From: a virus
Length of the DNA stretch: 44,064 nucleotides
Reading direction: 5' to 3' (one strand)
IMG/VR virus record: IMGVR_UViG_3300025430_000044
Coordinates: 1-44,064 of that record
In this document: positions 11,756 through 20,123 of the stretch, one piece after another
Layout of the letters: each line of letters opens with the position of its first letter
How positions within the stretch are numbered: the stretch's first letter is position 1
Made by a program: the position numbers and the translations under genes
The notes under the pieces: generated by a model
Databases searched by the model: none
Told to the model about the DNA's origin: nothing
What the model saw: only the letters and a program-made list of their open reading frames with translations

Positions 11756-14061
11756 CAAAATACTCCTTCGTTTGTTCTTATGATGGTGTTTACGTATTCC
11801 CTGGCTTTTTCGTTCAAACGTACGCCATAATATACGTGAGTGTTTTCTTTGTTGATCATCTTACGATCAGCCCGTACTCCAAACTCTTGTGTTGCTGCAA
11901 TAAACCTACGCTTGAATGCCTGTTCGGTGCCAGTAGCCATTTGTTTCTTAATTGCCCAACGTTTATAACAGTCAAACACATCGTCTTTAAGTTCAACGCC
12001 CTCTGGGTCGATGATAAGAACATCCTCAACAAACGTACCGATAGGATTACCTAGCTCAGCCATCAAGTCTAATAGCTCTTTGCCTGTGCTTGGTTGCAAG
12101 AAGTATCCACCGCGGTCTAAACGACGGCGTAATCCTTCCATGGCCCAATTAAATATGCCTGATAGTTCTTTGTCTAATTTGTGTGACAGGTCTGTGTCTT
12201 CTTTGTTCCAAAAAGACTTAGACAATTTAAACACAATCATACGACCAGTCAAAGCGTTGGAGTTCTCAGTTAACTGAAGCGCTTCGTTAGAATAGATTAC
12301 TATTCTGGTTGGCAGGTATCCGTTCCACGCATCTTTATTCTTGCGGTTAACCGTAATAGTATCGCCCCCAACAATCCGCAGAAGCTGAGAAACAACAGCG
12401 CCACGATTACGTTCAGGAGCACGTGCATCAGTAAAGCTAGCAAGCAACTTCCCAAGCCAAGGCTGCAGGCCAAATGTATCACAGAGTTCTCCTAGTTCGG
12501 GCGCGACAGTATTATGTTGTCCAAGCAAACTGACAAGCACCTTGTTAATAGTTCCTTTACCGGCTCGGCGGGGTCCAATGATGTTAAAGAATTTCTGTTG
12601 ACGAGTATCGCCGCTAAGGATGTAACCGAACATCTCCTGCAAACAATCAATTGACTCTTGATCATCGGGCCAAATGTCATTCAAAAACTTAATCCACGTT
12701 GGGCACGTTGCGTTTTGATCAAAGTCAAATGGCAATGAGTTCTGCGTGAAGAACCCGAGTGAGTGTGGTAACAGTATGCCGTCTTCTAAATGAAAAATAC
12801 CATTGCGCAAAGACACTAGCTTGGAAGCATCAGGTTTGTTTGCTGCATAAGATTCTAACCAGATTGGTGGTCTGGTGTTAGCGTGGTTGGGTAAATGAAC
12901 AATCGATTTAATCGCATCAATCGCCGCAGATACGCTGGCTGGTGATGGGTTGAATGGTTGAAGTTCGCCCTTCTTGCCAGGTTTTTTGCACTTATCTAGC
13001 AGGGCGTATAACTTTGACCGAATCGTTGCCTCTTCCGTTACTTCGTAGTGCGTCCCGCTGTATGTGTAAAAGTCCTGTGCGTAGTGCACAATTCTGTAAC
13101 CTTCTTCGGTTGCGCAATTAGTATCTAAGTAAGTTCGGGCGTGATTCATGGCACCCTGGTCTAATACAATCTCGCCCCTGGCTATCGCTTCTTTTCGCTC
13201 GTTCTGGTTGACGATGAATACTAATGAGCGTAGTGTGGCCCCAGAGCCTTTAAACGTTTTCCATTTGTTGGCACATGCGTTGGAGTGATAGTTAGGCCCT
13301 AGCTGGCTCCAACGATCCCATGCCTCACAAGCCTCGACGTCCCCACCAAACTGATGGTGTAGGATGGCGCCCACTTTAAGCCAGTCATCGTAGCCGTACA
13401 TGGTATCTGGTAGCTTAGCCAGAATCTCAGTCTCCACACGCTGTAAGTCATAATCTTCTAGCGGTGGAGTGTAGTCAGCAAAAGCATCGCCTGTCCGAGT
13501 TATTGTACGTGGTGGCACGATAGTCGTCAGGTCTTGGGGGGTGCTCGGTAAAGCACCGCCAAGGTGATGCCCTGTGACTGTAAAGAACCTAGACTTAGGA
13601 TAAATTTCTAGACCGATAGAATGGTCAACGTGGCTGGCTGGCAGGTTAGCCCTTGTAAATATCTTGACCCCTGTGCCAGATGGGCTAATTTCCATGTACC
13701 CGTCTATCGAGTCAGCAATTTGCTGCAGTGCAGCATTATTGAAAGCGTGCATTACGGCATCGTAGCAGTCGTCCAAGTCGACACCAATGATGTCATCCTC
13801 ATCGGAAAACACGAATCCGATGCCTGAAAACTTTTCGGGGTGGCTTTGATAGGCATGCTGGACAGTTATAAAGTCTGTCCAAGTTGCTGGATTGGTTGAT
13901 GAGGCTGCGGTTCCATTGGCTTGGCATGGCAATTTAGACCATCTGCGGTTGTCCGCATCACCAATTTCTACTAATCTCCACAATACCCATCTGGATATTT
14001 TCTTCAATTCCACGGGTATGCCGTGGAAGTTTACTGGCAGGCATAATGGCTTGTCGTTCAT
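11755..14061 (-). CDS. Primase-polymerase fused to SF3 (D5/P4-type) helicase
   Basis: 768 residues. The N-terminal archaeo-eukaryotic primase (PrimPol) domain has the catalytic acids in IIGVDLDDCYD near residue 95 and SPSGTGVKIF near 143. A PriCT-2-like region follows (DYDLQRVETEILAKLP, then YDDWLKVGAILHHQFGGD). Next come a D5_N-like region and the SF3 ATPase with Walker A GPRRAGKGT near residue 495 and TVNRKNKDAW further on. Such proteins open the origin, unwind and prime, so this is the main replisome gene here. It is first in its operon, just downstream of promoter motif 5 and of one copy of the large palindrome. ATG 14061 is preferred to GTG 14067. Confidence 0.93.
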   Translation of the reverse strand: MNDKPLCLPVNFHGIPVELKKISRWVLWRLVEIGDADNRRWSKLPCQANGTAASSTNPATWTDFITVQHAYQSHPEKFSGIGFVFSDEDDIIGVDLDDCYDAVMHAFNNAALQQIADSIDGYMEISPSGTGVKIFTRANLPASHVDHSIGLEIYPKSRFFTVTGHHLGGALPSTPQDLTTIVPPRTITRTGDAFADYTPPLEDYDLQRVETEILAKLPDTMYGYDDWLKVGAILHHQFGGDVEACEAWDRWSQLGPNYHSNACANKWKTFKGSGATLRSLVFIVNQNERKEAIARGEIVLDQGAMNHARTYLDTNCATEEGYRIVHYAQDFYTYSGTHYEVTEEATIRSKLYALLDKCKKPGKKGELQPFNPSPASVSAAIDAIKSIVHLPNHANTRPPIWLESYAANKPDASKLVSLRNGIFHLEDGILLPHSLGFFTQNSLPFDFDQNATCPTWIKFLNDIWPDDQESIDCLQEMFGYILSGDTRQQKFFNIIGPRRAGKGTINKVLVSLLGQHNTVAPELGELCDTFGLQPWLGKLLASFTDARAPERNRGAVVSQLLRIVGGDTITVNRKNKDAWNGYLPTRIVIYSNEALQLTENSNALTGRMIVFKLSKSFWNKEDTDLSHKLDKELSGIFNWAMEGLRRRLDRGGYFLQPSTGKELLDLMAELGNPIGTFVEDVLIIDPEGVELKDDVFDCYKRWAIKKQMATGTEQAFKRRFIAATQEFGVRADRKMINKENTHVYYGVRLNEKAREYVNTIIRTNEGVF

Positions 14062-14074
14062 TTTCACTTTCTCT

Positions 14075-14094
14075 CTTACCTTTACTAATGCAAA
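14075..14094 (-). promoter_or_regulatory. Phage promoter-like motif 5 (primase operon)
   Basis: Minus-strand TTTGCATTAGTA at 14094-14083, then AAGGT and AAG, so the predicted start is A14077, leaving a 16-base leader. It points away from the inverted repeat at 14129-14254. Confidence 0.75.
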
Positions 14095-14110
14095 TTTGTT
14101 GGTTGTTCCA

Positions 14111-14130
14111 TTTCACATTGTGAAATATAT
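14111..14130 (-). promoter_or_regulatory. TTTCACATTGTGAAA operator upstream of promoter 5
   Basis: The best palindromic version of the site found also at 1513-1530 and 3147-3164: TTTCACA, one central base, TGTGAAA, then TATAT. It lies 16 bases upstream of the promoter-like motif. Confidence 0.6.
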
Positions 14131-14254
14131 TTGTAGGGTTTGTAGGGTCTGTTGGGTCTAAACCCACTTTACCCCAGACTTTCGTTTTTTAATTTTTTAA
14201 TTTAAAAATAAAAAAGTACGTTTAGACCCAACAGACCCAACAGACCCTACAAAT
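14129..14254. repeat. Large imperfect palindrome, left copy of inverted pair
   Basis: A 62-bp arm at 14129-14190 (starting ATTTGTAGGG, containing GGGTCTGTTGGGTCT and CCCACTTTACCCCAGAC) is followed by about 30 bp of A/T, then a 34-bp arm at 14221-14254 that pairs back (TTTAGACCCAACAGACCC to CCCTACAAAT). The whole block recurs inverted at 26980-27103: the 62-bp and 34-bp arms both match perfectly as reverse complements, and only the A/T centre differs. It may be an origin element, a recombination boundary or a strong hairpin. Confidence 0.9.
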
Positions 14255-14462
14255 CGATAACTAAAAGTAATAAGACAGCCAGACAACATACCCAAAGTGA
14301 TATATAGATAATTTGTTCCATTCCACGCTTAAAATCAGACATAAAAGGGCTATCGTACTTAGTTACAAAGTTAGCGTAATCTGAATTTTTACGTGCTTCC
14401 GACCAAGTTCTATGGGTTTTTACATAACGGTGATAGCTGGTGGTGAATTTTTCATAGCTCAT
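14247..14462 (-). CDS. C-terminally anchored membrane protein, 71 aa
   Basis: A polar, basic N-terminal part (YEKFTTSYHRYVKTHRTWSE) is followed by one hydrophobic helix at about 49-69 (IIYISLWVCCLAVLLLLVI), so it is probably tail-anchored in the inner membrane. The ATGA start overlaps the glycosyltransferase-like gene. The stop lies in the right arm of the palindrome. No family recognised. Confidence 0.65.
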   Translation of the reverse strand: MSYEKFTTSYHRYVKTHRTWSEARKNSDYANFVTKYDSPFMSDFKRGMEQIIYISLWVCCLAVLLLLVIDL

Positions 14463-15067
14463 TTTATGGTTTCCTCACACTTTTTAATAAAACGTTCAAT
14501 ATTTATGTTTTCTCTGCACTCAAACAGGTGGTAGGTGGCATTGTCATACGTTGTACCAATGCCATAGCATTGTGGTTTACCTGGCAAATCCCACTTGGCC
14601 ACCTCAAAATCTGTTACGGGTAGTAGTTTTACGGGTATTTTATGGTATTCCCACGTATCGGTAAGCATCTGTGCCACGTCGCCGTCATAGTGAGCCTTAC
14701 ATGACTTTTTGCCTGTCATTTTCCATATTCTACGACTTATAGATATAAACGATGGCGCAGCAAATAAACGAGAAGCATCAAGGTGGTTTGATGCCTGCTC
14801 ATTGCCGACCAAGGTCCCACCCATCGACAGCGTGATGTAGTCCATGACCTTCTTGCTATCGAGTGGAATTGCGTCGATGTCAAAAAATACAATGGTATCA
14901 AGGTCTTCGTTACGATTGAGCACCCAGTCCATCCATTCACCATGATCAAGACCATTTATCTTATGCTGTTGAATTGGTAGCTTAAAGTGGTCAAATACTA
15001 ACTTTTGGTTATATGGCACTCGTTCGTCGATGTTGTCCCAATACAGGGAAAATATACCTGCGTTCAT
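14459..15067 (-). CDS. Glycosyltransferase-like protein (GT-A type)
   Basis: 202 residues. A DxD-like metal site is in IVFFDIDAIPLD (about 59-70), as in GT-A enzymes. It has MGGTLVGNEQASNHLDA and later CYGIGTTYDNATYHLFECRE. It lies with two other glycosyltransferase-like genes (15261-16019 and 15983-16687). Donor and acceptor are unknown; it could decorate virion proteins, DNA or the host surface. It resembles phage proteins of unknown function as well, so the call rests on fold-level motifs and context. Confidence 0.6.
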   Translation of the reverse strand: MNAGIFSLYWDNIDERVPYNQKLVFDHFKLPIQQHKINGLDHGEWMDWVLNRNEDLDTIVFFDIDAIPLDSKKVMDYITLSMGGTLVGNEQASNHLDASRLFAAPSFISISRRIWKMTGKKSCKAHYDGDVAQMLTDTWEYHKIPVKLLPVTDFEVAKWDLPGKPQCYGIGTTYDNATYHLFECRENINIERFIKKCEETIK

Positions 15068-15261
15068 TCGTGTACCTCATAGCCTTTTTGTTTAAGCATC
15101 TTGGCGCCCCACTTGCGCAGGTATTCGCGATGCTCTGCGTCCTGTGGATCGTTCTCGTCCCATACCACGTCGAGCACGTGACTACCCGCCATGTCATAGT
15201 ACTCGATGCGTAGCATGTTGCCGTCTTTGTCGTATACGTCCGTTGGTATCAATGTCGTCAT
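15064..15261 (-). CDS. Hypothetical protein, 65 aa
   Basis: Acidic and aromatic: MTTLIPTDVYDKDGNMLRIE, then SHVLDVVWDENDPQDAEHRE. It is coupled at both ends to glycosyltransferase-like genes (TAATG upstream, ATGA downstream), so it may assist them. No family recognised. Confidence 0.65.
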   Translation of the reverse strand: MTTLIPTDVYDKDGNMLRIEYYDMAGSHVLDVVWDENDPQDAEHREYLRKWGAKMLKQKGYEVHE

Positions 15262-16019
15262 TATTTCACCCTTGTCAGTTGTCCGCTAAATGAATACGTG
15301 CCAGTATGCGTGAGTTGTGCCCATGGCGCCGCCCATACTTTAAAACCATGCTTACGTGCAAGTTGGCAGAAGTGGTAGTCCTCGCTCAGTAATCGGTTGG
15401 ACACTGGATCGATGCTAGTGTCAAAGTATTCTTTGATTTTGATGCCAACGTTCTGTGGGTTGACTACTGTAAACATGTCGTTGCTGTAGCTTGGCACTTT
15501 GTCTGCCAACGCGTCAAAAACTTCACGCTTGATCAACATAAAGCCAGTCCCACCGTTCTCGATCTCTACTGGCGTATCGATGCGGGTCTGCACGTCCTGA
15601 CCGCCGACTAGGTTGACTACAAACGAGCCAGTGTGCCAGTACAGTTCTTCAGCTGGTACGCCAGCCTTGACTGCGTGGATGACAGAGTGCCAGTTGATTT
15701 CTTTCTTGGGGTAGATGCCACAGATAATGTCCTTGTCAGCGCGCACCATCTGCACGATGTCAAGACATGAGAACGCGATGTCCGCATCAATAAACATCAG
15801 GTGCGTGCACTCTTTCTTTTGTAAAAAATCGTGCGCTAGCTTATTGCGTGCACGTGTGATGAGGCTTTCGTTCATCATCATGCTGTAATACATGTCGATG
15901 TTGTTTTGCTTAAACACCTCAGGCATAGCCGCCAAGTTGATAGCATACGTGCCAAGGCACACGCCACCATACATTGGAGTTGCTACGAAGAGGTTGGGTT
16001 TTTTCTGTACTTGTGCCAT
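15261..16019 (-). CDS. Glycosyltransferase, GT-A fold
   Basis: 252 residues. It starts with a Rossmann-like first strand (KPNLFVATPMYGGVCLGTYA), then SLITRARNKLAHDFL and the DxD motif in HLMFIDADIAFSCLD (residues 73-87). GTGFMLIKREVFDAL is the usual acceptor-side segment, and SEDYHFCQLARKHGFKVWAA is the usual late acidic segment. This set is widespread in phages. The product is probably a glycosylated virion or surface component. It overlaps the GT2 gene upstream by 37 bases. Confidence 0.8.
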   Translation of the reverse strand: MAQVQKKPNLFVATPMYGGVCLGTYAINLAAMPEVFKQNNIDMYYSMMMNESLITRARNKLAHDFLQKKECTHLMFIDADIAFSCLDIVQMVRADKDIICGIYPKKEINWHSVIHAVKAGVPAEELYWHTGSFVVNLVGGQDVQTRIDTPVEIENGGTGFMLIKREVFDALADKVPSYSNDMFTVVNPQNVGIKIKEYFDTSIDPVSNRLLSEDYHFCQLARKHGFKVWAAPWAQLTHTGTYSFSGQLTRVK

Positions 16020-16687
16020 GGTAATTTTCCTTTAAAGTGTTCGTTTAATGCTTTGTTGCCAACGTCGTAAGCGTTCTCTAATTCTTTGCGAACGCGGTAG
16101 TTTACTGTGTGCTCGCCGGTGCATTCAAAGTACGGCACCTGCTTGGATAGTTTCTCATAAAACAATCGGTCCTGATAATACACTTGACCAAAAAAGTAAT
16201 GAGATACTTGCGCTAGATACTTTGTCTTAAAGCAGTAACAGTTAGTATCTACAAAACAGCTGTCCTTTGAAAAGATGGATGGCCAGCGTCCAAGGCTTTC
16301 GCAGTCATCGGGCGCGATGTATTTACCATCACCGCTTACAATGTTTCGCAAACTGTAGCACCACGCCAAGTCGTGCTCCTTGATGAAATTAATCATTGTT
16401 TCAACATGGTTGGGTTCAAACCAATTATCTTCGTCTAAAAACAAAACATAGTCCGCATTAGTCATCATTGGCAACGCTGCGTAGTATCTGTGCCCATTCC
16501 AGCCCTCGCTACCAATATTCTCAGGCCATACAATATGCCTTCCATTCGGATACATATCAAATGGATGATCAAGACGCCCATCACATACGATCCAATGCTC
16601 AGTATCAATGGTTTGATTTTTTACGCTATCAATCGCCTGTTGCAGATGTTTTGTGCCTATTGTGGGAGTTATTACTACGGCTCTCAT
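15983..16687 (-). CDS. Glycosyltransferase family 2
   Basis: 234 residues. AVVITPTIGTKHLQQAIDSV is the nucleotide-binding start of GT2 enzymes. The metal-binding motif is in DYVLFLDEDNWFEPNHVETM (about 89-103). NIGSEGWNGHRYYAAL and FVDTNCYCFKTKYL are also typical. Likely adds a sugar in the same pathway as the two neighbouring transferases. The C-terminus overlaps the next gene by 37 bases. Confidence 0.82.
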   Translation of the reverse strand: MRAVVITPTIGTKHLQQAIDSVKNQTIDTEHWIVCDGRLDHPFDMYPNGRHIVWPENIGSEGWNGHRYYAALPMMTNADYVLFLDEDNWFEPNHVETMINFIKEHDLAWCYSLRNIVSGDGKYIAPDDCESLGRWPSIFSKDSCFVDTNCYCFKTKYLAQVSHYFFGQVYYQDRLFYEKLSKQVPYFECTGEHTVNYRVRKELENAYDVGNKALNEHFKGKLPWHKYRKNPTSS

Positions 16688-17031
16688 GCTTTTTCATCCT
16701 CAATCTTGGCATAGCTGTCTATTCTAGCTGGTCTTTCTTCCCAGGAATCTTGCTTTCCGTAATCACCTCTACTCATACGGAGCCGTTCTCTATCTCTAAA
16801 TTCAGGCTCTATTTGCCACCAAGCAATAGATGCTTCCTTGTATTCAAGCCATTCATCATTACGCTCAAATAATGGGTGCCCCATGCCCTCTATATCTACT
16901 GTGGATTGAACATCTGCCAAACGAATCCAAGATCCTTTGTTTTTGTTTGATCGGGGAACCAATCCTACTTTATCCCTAGCCCTTATAAACCGAGCATACG
17001 CTTTCTTTTGCTCGTCTGTTAAATCAATCAT
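16684..17031 (-). CDS. Hypothetical protein, 115 aa
   Basis: Not recognised. It starts MIDLTDEQKKAYARFIRARD, then WIRLADVQSTVDIEGMGHPL and a charged WEERPARIDSYAKIEDEKA end. Soluble. ATGA overlap with both the sigma factor gene upstream and the GT2 gene downstream, so it belongs to the same transcript. Confidence 0.68.
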   Translation of the reverse strand: MIDLTDEQKKAYARFIRARDKVGLVPRSNKNKGSWIRLADVQSTVDIEGMGHPLFERNDEWLEYKEASIAWWQIEPEFRDRERLRMSRGDYGKQDSWEERPARIDSYAKIEDEKA

Positions 17032-17600
17032 TCTTCACGCTCCTCTAAAAACTTTTCTTGGTTGATGTGGTCTAAAGATACTGGCTCTCTACTGATGTAG
17101 CCCTTTAATTGGTGAATTTTGGATTCAGGGAGATCCATCAATACGGAGAGTTCTGCGGTTTTGGGTTTACGACCCAACACCTGAGATAGGGCTCTCTCGT
17201 TGTAGTTCAACTTTTTTACGGCTTCCATTATGTTTACAGGCAATCGTATTAGATTGGCAGTATTGTCGAGTTCTCTCCTTACGCCCTTTTCTATGAATGA
17301 TTTAGCGTATGTCGCAAACTTGGCATTATTAGTGGGAATCCACCTACGACCAGCAGTAAACAAGGCTTCATTACCCATAGCGATAATATCTTCTACGGGG
17401 ACTTTGCCATGATGCCATGCCGTCATTTTACGGACAACATATACTACGAACCGAAGATTATGGGTAATCAGCTTTTCTAAGGCTTGTTCATCACCCGCCT
17501 GAATCTTTTTGGCTAGGTCGTGTTCTTCCTTGATTGATAGTGGCTCAATCCCATAAAGGGATTGTAGGTAGTCGCTGAGTATATCGTTATCGTTGTTCAT
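17028..17600 (-). CDS. Sigma-70 family factor lacking region 4
   Basis: 190 residues. Region 1.2 (ILSDYLQSLYGIEPLSIKEE, then DLAKKIQAGDEQALEKLITH), region 2 (NLRFVVYVVRKM, VPVEDIIAMGNEALFTAG, ATYAKSFIEKGVRRELDN) and region 3 (ANLIRLPVNIMEAVKKLNYN onward, to REPVSLDH) are all present. It then stops at EEREE with no region 4. It should bind core RNA polymerase and a -10 element but not a normal -35. T4 gp55 is a known late sigma of this kind that needs a partner. A region 4-like protein is encoded at 5525-5836. A likely host-type promoter lies at 17745-17785. Confidence 0.85.
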   Translation of the reverse strand: MNNDNDILSDYLQSLYGIEPLSIKEEHDLAKKIQAGDEQALEKLITHNLRFVVYVVRKMTAWHHGKVPVEDIIAMGNEALFTAGRRWIPTNNAKFATYAKSFIEKGVRRELDNTANLIRLPVNIMEAVKKLNYNERALSQVLGRKPKTAELSVLMDLPESKIHQLKGYISREPVSLDHINQEKFLEEREE

Positions 17601-17728
17601 TCGTGGTGGCTATTTTGGTGGGTCATTAAACTAATCCCTAGCAGAACACACCCTACTAAAGCCCACGAAAAGCCATTGGTGTGCAATTCATACAATGACA
17701 CACCAAATATAAACATTCCCAGAATCAT
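17597..17728 (-). CDS. Small membrane protein, 43 aa
   Basis: Two hydrophobic helices (MILGMFIFGVSLYEL, then GFSWALVGCVLLGISLM) and a polar end NSHHE. GGAG lies eight bases before the ATG. The stop overlaps the sigma factor start as ATGA, so the two are translationally coupled. Function unknown; possibly membrane sequestration of a partner, which is speculative. Confidence 0.6.
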   Translation of the reverse strand: MILGMFIFGVSLYELHTNGFSWALVGCVLLGISLMTHQNSHHE

Positions 17729-17744
17729 GTAGAAAACTCCTTTT

Positions 17745-17785
17745 TTGTAATTATACCACACCTTGTTTAAACTAACGCAGCACCA
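17745..17785 (-). promoter_or_regulatory. Possible host sigma-70 promoter for the sigma factor operon
   Basis: The minus strand has TGGTATAAT, a perfect extended -10 with TATAAT at 17755-17750. The -35 position (GCGTTA at 17-base spacing) is weak, as extended -10 promoters allow. GTTTAAAC fills the spacer. It would start mRNA just before the small membrane protein and sigma factor genes. Confidence 0.5.
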
Positions 17786-17892
17786 AGCAGTTTAAACGCA
17801 GCCTGATAATTAAAATTTTTTGGCTTCCGCTTTGGCTTTGGTGGCTCTTTCCACACCAATGCCCCAAAATCATCATACTTATTCAATGACAT
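17767..17892 (-). CDS. Small basic protein, 41 aa
   Basis: Starts MSLNKYDDFGALVWKEPPKP, continues with KRKPKN and ends AAFKLLGAALV, with its Val-stop codons formed by GTTTAA of a GTTTAAAC site. A second GTTTAAAC inside it encodes FK. It overlaps the upstream stop by 14 bases. AGGG lies about seven bases before the ATG. Confidence 0.55.
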   Translation of the reverse strand: MSLNKYDDFGALVWKEPPKPKRKPKNFNYQAAFKLLGAALV

Positions 17893-18226
17893 AGAACACC
17901 CTATCTGACACTTTTTGACCCACACCTTTCACCTGTTCGCCATCATCTACAATCTGCAAGACTGCTATCTTATCAACTATCCATTTAGGAATATCGACAT
18001 TGTTTAAACAACGCGTTGAGATAAAATTTTTTTTCTTACGGGCTAATGTAAAATCGGACAACTCAATCTCGTCATTGTCTAATAGTTTGACCCGCCAAAT
18101 CTGTTCTAGCGGGGTGCATAGGTCGTTGGCAATCATCATCATATACTCTTTGGGGTCTATGACTGTGTTCGGATTTTCCATAATGACTTCATCAACTCTA
18201 GCCATTGATATGCTACTTTGGTTCAT
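17879..18226 (-). CDS. Hypothetical protein sharing a C-terminal domain with 18433-19227
   Basis: 115 residues. The C-terminal block IVDKIAVLQIVDDGEQVKGV, ending DRVFYVIE, matches IADKMAVLDIMTEQDYIEDI ending DNVYWVMV in the larger gene nearby, so the two are related. The N-terminal part (VIDPKEYMMMIANDLCTPLE) is unassigned. A GTTTAAAC site lies one base before the ATG, after GAGGT. Confidence 0.65.
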   Translation of the reverse strand: MNQSSISMARVDEVIMENPNTVIDPKEYMMMIANDLCTPLEQIWRVKLLDNDEIELSDFTLARKKKNFISTRCLNNVDIPKWIVDKIAVLQIVDDGEQVKGVGQKVSDRVFYVIE

Positions 18227-18229
18227 GGT

Positions 18230-18448
18230 TTAAACACCTCTTATTATATCAGCAACTTCTTTGGTTATGGGTATGACCCTATCAGTAGCGGACAGGTAGT
18301 GTTGATGTGGACTGTTAAACCAAAAAACATGGAAACTTCGGGGCGGGCTTTCGTCAAACTTTAGCCATGTAGGTAGATCGTAGGCAACTCCGACCCACCC
18401 CTTAGTTTTATGCAACAGGTATGTATATTTCGTCAAACCATTACCCAA
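18230..18448 (-). CDS. Hypothetical protein, 72 aa
   Basis: Aromatic-rich small soluble protein (WVGVAYDLPTWLKFDESPPR, then FHVFWFNSPHQHYL). It ends RGV-stop, with the GTT and TAA formed by GTTTAAAC. It overlaps the upstream gene by 16 bases. No family recognised. Confidence 0.62.
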   Translation of the reverse strand: MGNGLTKYTYLLHKTKGWVGVAYDLPTWLKFDESPPRSFHVFWFNSPHQHYLSATDRVIPITKEVADIIRGV

Positions 18449-19227
18449 TAAACATTGTCTTTATCTTTTAAGCCAATATCTTCAATGTAATCTTGCTCTG
18501 TCATAATATCTAAGACTGCCATCTTATCTGCTATGCCTTCGGGTAATTGGCTTCGATCTGCCACAATGGTATCTTGCTCGCCCTTCTTTTTGCGGTAGAT
18601 TACCTTGTTAGGTCTAACCCATACCCCATACCACTCAGGGTCAAAATTGCGATACTTGGCTATGTTTTGCCTTTCCATTTTCAAAAATTCGAATGATTCC
18701 AATAATTGCTTATTGTCAGTTTGATAGCCCGAATCAATTAGTTTAAACATTTCCTCAATTAAGTAGTCGGGTGCGAAATTGGTTTTTTGGTTAATTAAAG
18801 TGTGGATTATGTTTTTCTTTTCGTTGATAGCATAACCAAATTTATTAAAATACCTTTCGTGAATATACTTCATGTCAGGTGTTTTAAGATTCTTAACGGC
18901 TATGCTTGTGGTTGATTTAATGTTCTTTGACCTACGCACATATTCAGGGGCTTCATAGCACCAACGACCATTTTCCATGCCAACATAGTTTACATAATAC
19001 TCGCCATCTGTTAATTGACCGATAGCACCAATACAATACTCAAGGTCATCTGCTTGGTAAACTTCAAAGTAATTAAGATTGCGTGGCTCTACTCTGTGTT
19101 CGTCTTTTCTCTCCTTTAGTTTAAACACTAGGTCGCTTCGCTTCTTTTTAATCAACTCCATAAGATCAATAGCACCTTGCTTGATCTCCATGCCTTCATA
19201 AGTGGTTAGTATAAATTTGTCAGTCAT
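18433..19227 (-). CDS. Hypothetical protein, 264 aa, with shared C-terminal domain
   Basis: Not recognised by name. The N-terminal third (KKKRSDLVFKLKERKDEHRV, then VEPRNLNYFEVYQADDLEYC) looks like a diverged version of the start of the next gene upstream. The C-terminal 35 residues are shared with 17879-18226. ATG 19227 is chosen because GGGTTTAAATATG matches the junction pattern of this region. The alternative ATG at 19239 has its AGGA only one base away. Three related genes here suggest a locally expanded family. Confidence 0.68.
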   Translation of the reverse strand: MTDKFILTTYEGMEIKQGAIDLMELIKKKRSDLVFKLKERKDEHRVEPRNLNYFEVYQADDLEYCIGAIGQLTDGEYYVNYVGMENGRWCYEAPEYVRRSKNIKSTTSIAVKNLKTPDMKYIHERYFNKFGYAINEKKNIIHTLINQKTNFAPDYLIEEMFKLIDSGYQTDNKQLLESFEFLKMERQNIAKYRNFDPEWYGVWVRPNKVIYRKKKGEQDTIVADRSQLPEGIADKMAVLDIMTEQDYIEDIGLKDKDNVYWVMV

Positions 19228-19229
19228 AT

Positions 19230-20123
19230 TTAAACCCATGTCCTATAACGATCTTTTGCTGGTGTGCCAAGTGGCACAGACTCTTTAATGAATGGCTTTG
19301 CCACTCTGTATAAATCTTTAATCATAAGGTCTTTTACATCACCCCTATACCATTGGTTTTTATGCTTGTATCTCTCAGCGATTGTGAACCAACTATCAGG
19401 CACATCTTCACCAACTTTGTTTAGCACATTACTACCAAATTCCTCAAGGGGGTTGCCATAAAAGTATGAGGTCTTATCAATCAATGGTGCGACCACATTG
19501 TAATACTCTAAAAATGGCTCAATAGACTTACGCAATTCTTTGGTCTGACTGCGGTCAAGGAAGTGTTTAAACTCTCTATGAACCACGACAGGTTTCCAAT
19601 GCTTCTCACCACTTCTGCGTTGGAATGTAATATCGCCCTTTTCAATCGTGTAGTAGGTTGGCGGTGAATCAGAATTATCAACTTGCACATATTTACATGA
19701 CTTGTGATTAGCCATGCTCAAACCAACAGGCAAATTGTAATTAAAGAAGTGATAAACAGATGATGAGCTAAATTCATAGGGTGCTAATCTGCCTCTGTTT
19801 TCATTATTCCATGTAGATTTTGGAGTGTGGACTGTAATGATCTCCCAATCACCTCGTTTAAACCAAGTTATTGACCGATTGTGATTACCCTCATCACGAC
19901 CCCGCCATGCGTCATGGCTGATGTAATATTCATTGTCATTGACCATGAATACCCTTTCCCAATCCCTTCGCCTTTCACCAAGAGGGCGAACATTTTGGTC
20001 TTTGCGTTTACCACGCAAGGGCTTGACTGCTTCATACCTTGCTTTAATGGTGTCGAATGTAAAACGACCCCCATTATCATATTGCACCTCTTGAGGTGAT
20101 CTTGTCCCATAACCATAACCCAT
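19230..20123 (-). CDS. Conserved phage protein with R-x-NVRPLGERR N-terminus, 297 aa
   Basis: Residues about 24-70 (FDTIKARYEAVKPLRGKRKD, NVRPLGERRRDWERVF, NDNEYYISHDAW) fit a pattern recalled from many marine and freshwater phages (IRGR..DVRPLG.R), with no known function. The rest has SVYHFFNYNLPVGLSMANHK and SWFTIAERYKHKNQWYRGDV. It is soluble, lies next to the VWA and MoxR genes, and ends TWV-stop in a GTTTAA junction. GGGAG precedes the ATG. Confidence 0.65.
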   Translation of the reverse strand: MGYGYGTRSPQEVQYDNGGRFTFDTIKARYEAVKPLRGKRKDQNVRPLGERRRDWERVFMVNDNEYYISHDAWRGRDEGNHNRSITWFKRGDWEIITVHTPKSTWNNENRGRLAPYEFSSSSVYHFFNYNLPVGLSMANHKSCKYVQVDNSDSPPTYYTIEKGDITFQRRSGEKHWKPVVVHREFKHFLDRSQTKELRKSIEPFLEYYNVVAPLIDKTSYFYGNPLEEFGSNVLNKVGEDVPDSWFTIAERYKHKNQWYRGDVKDLMIKDLYRVAKPFIKESVPLGTPAKDRYRTWV

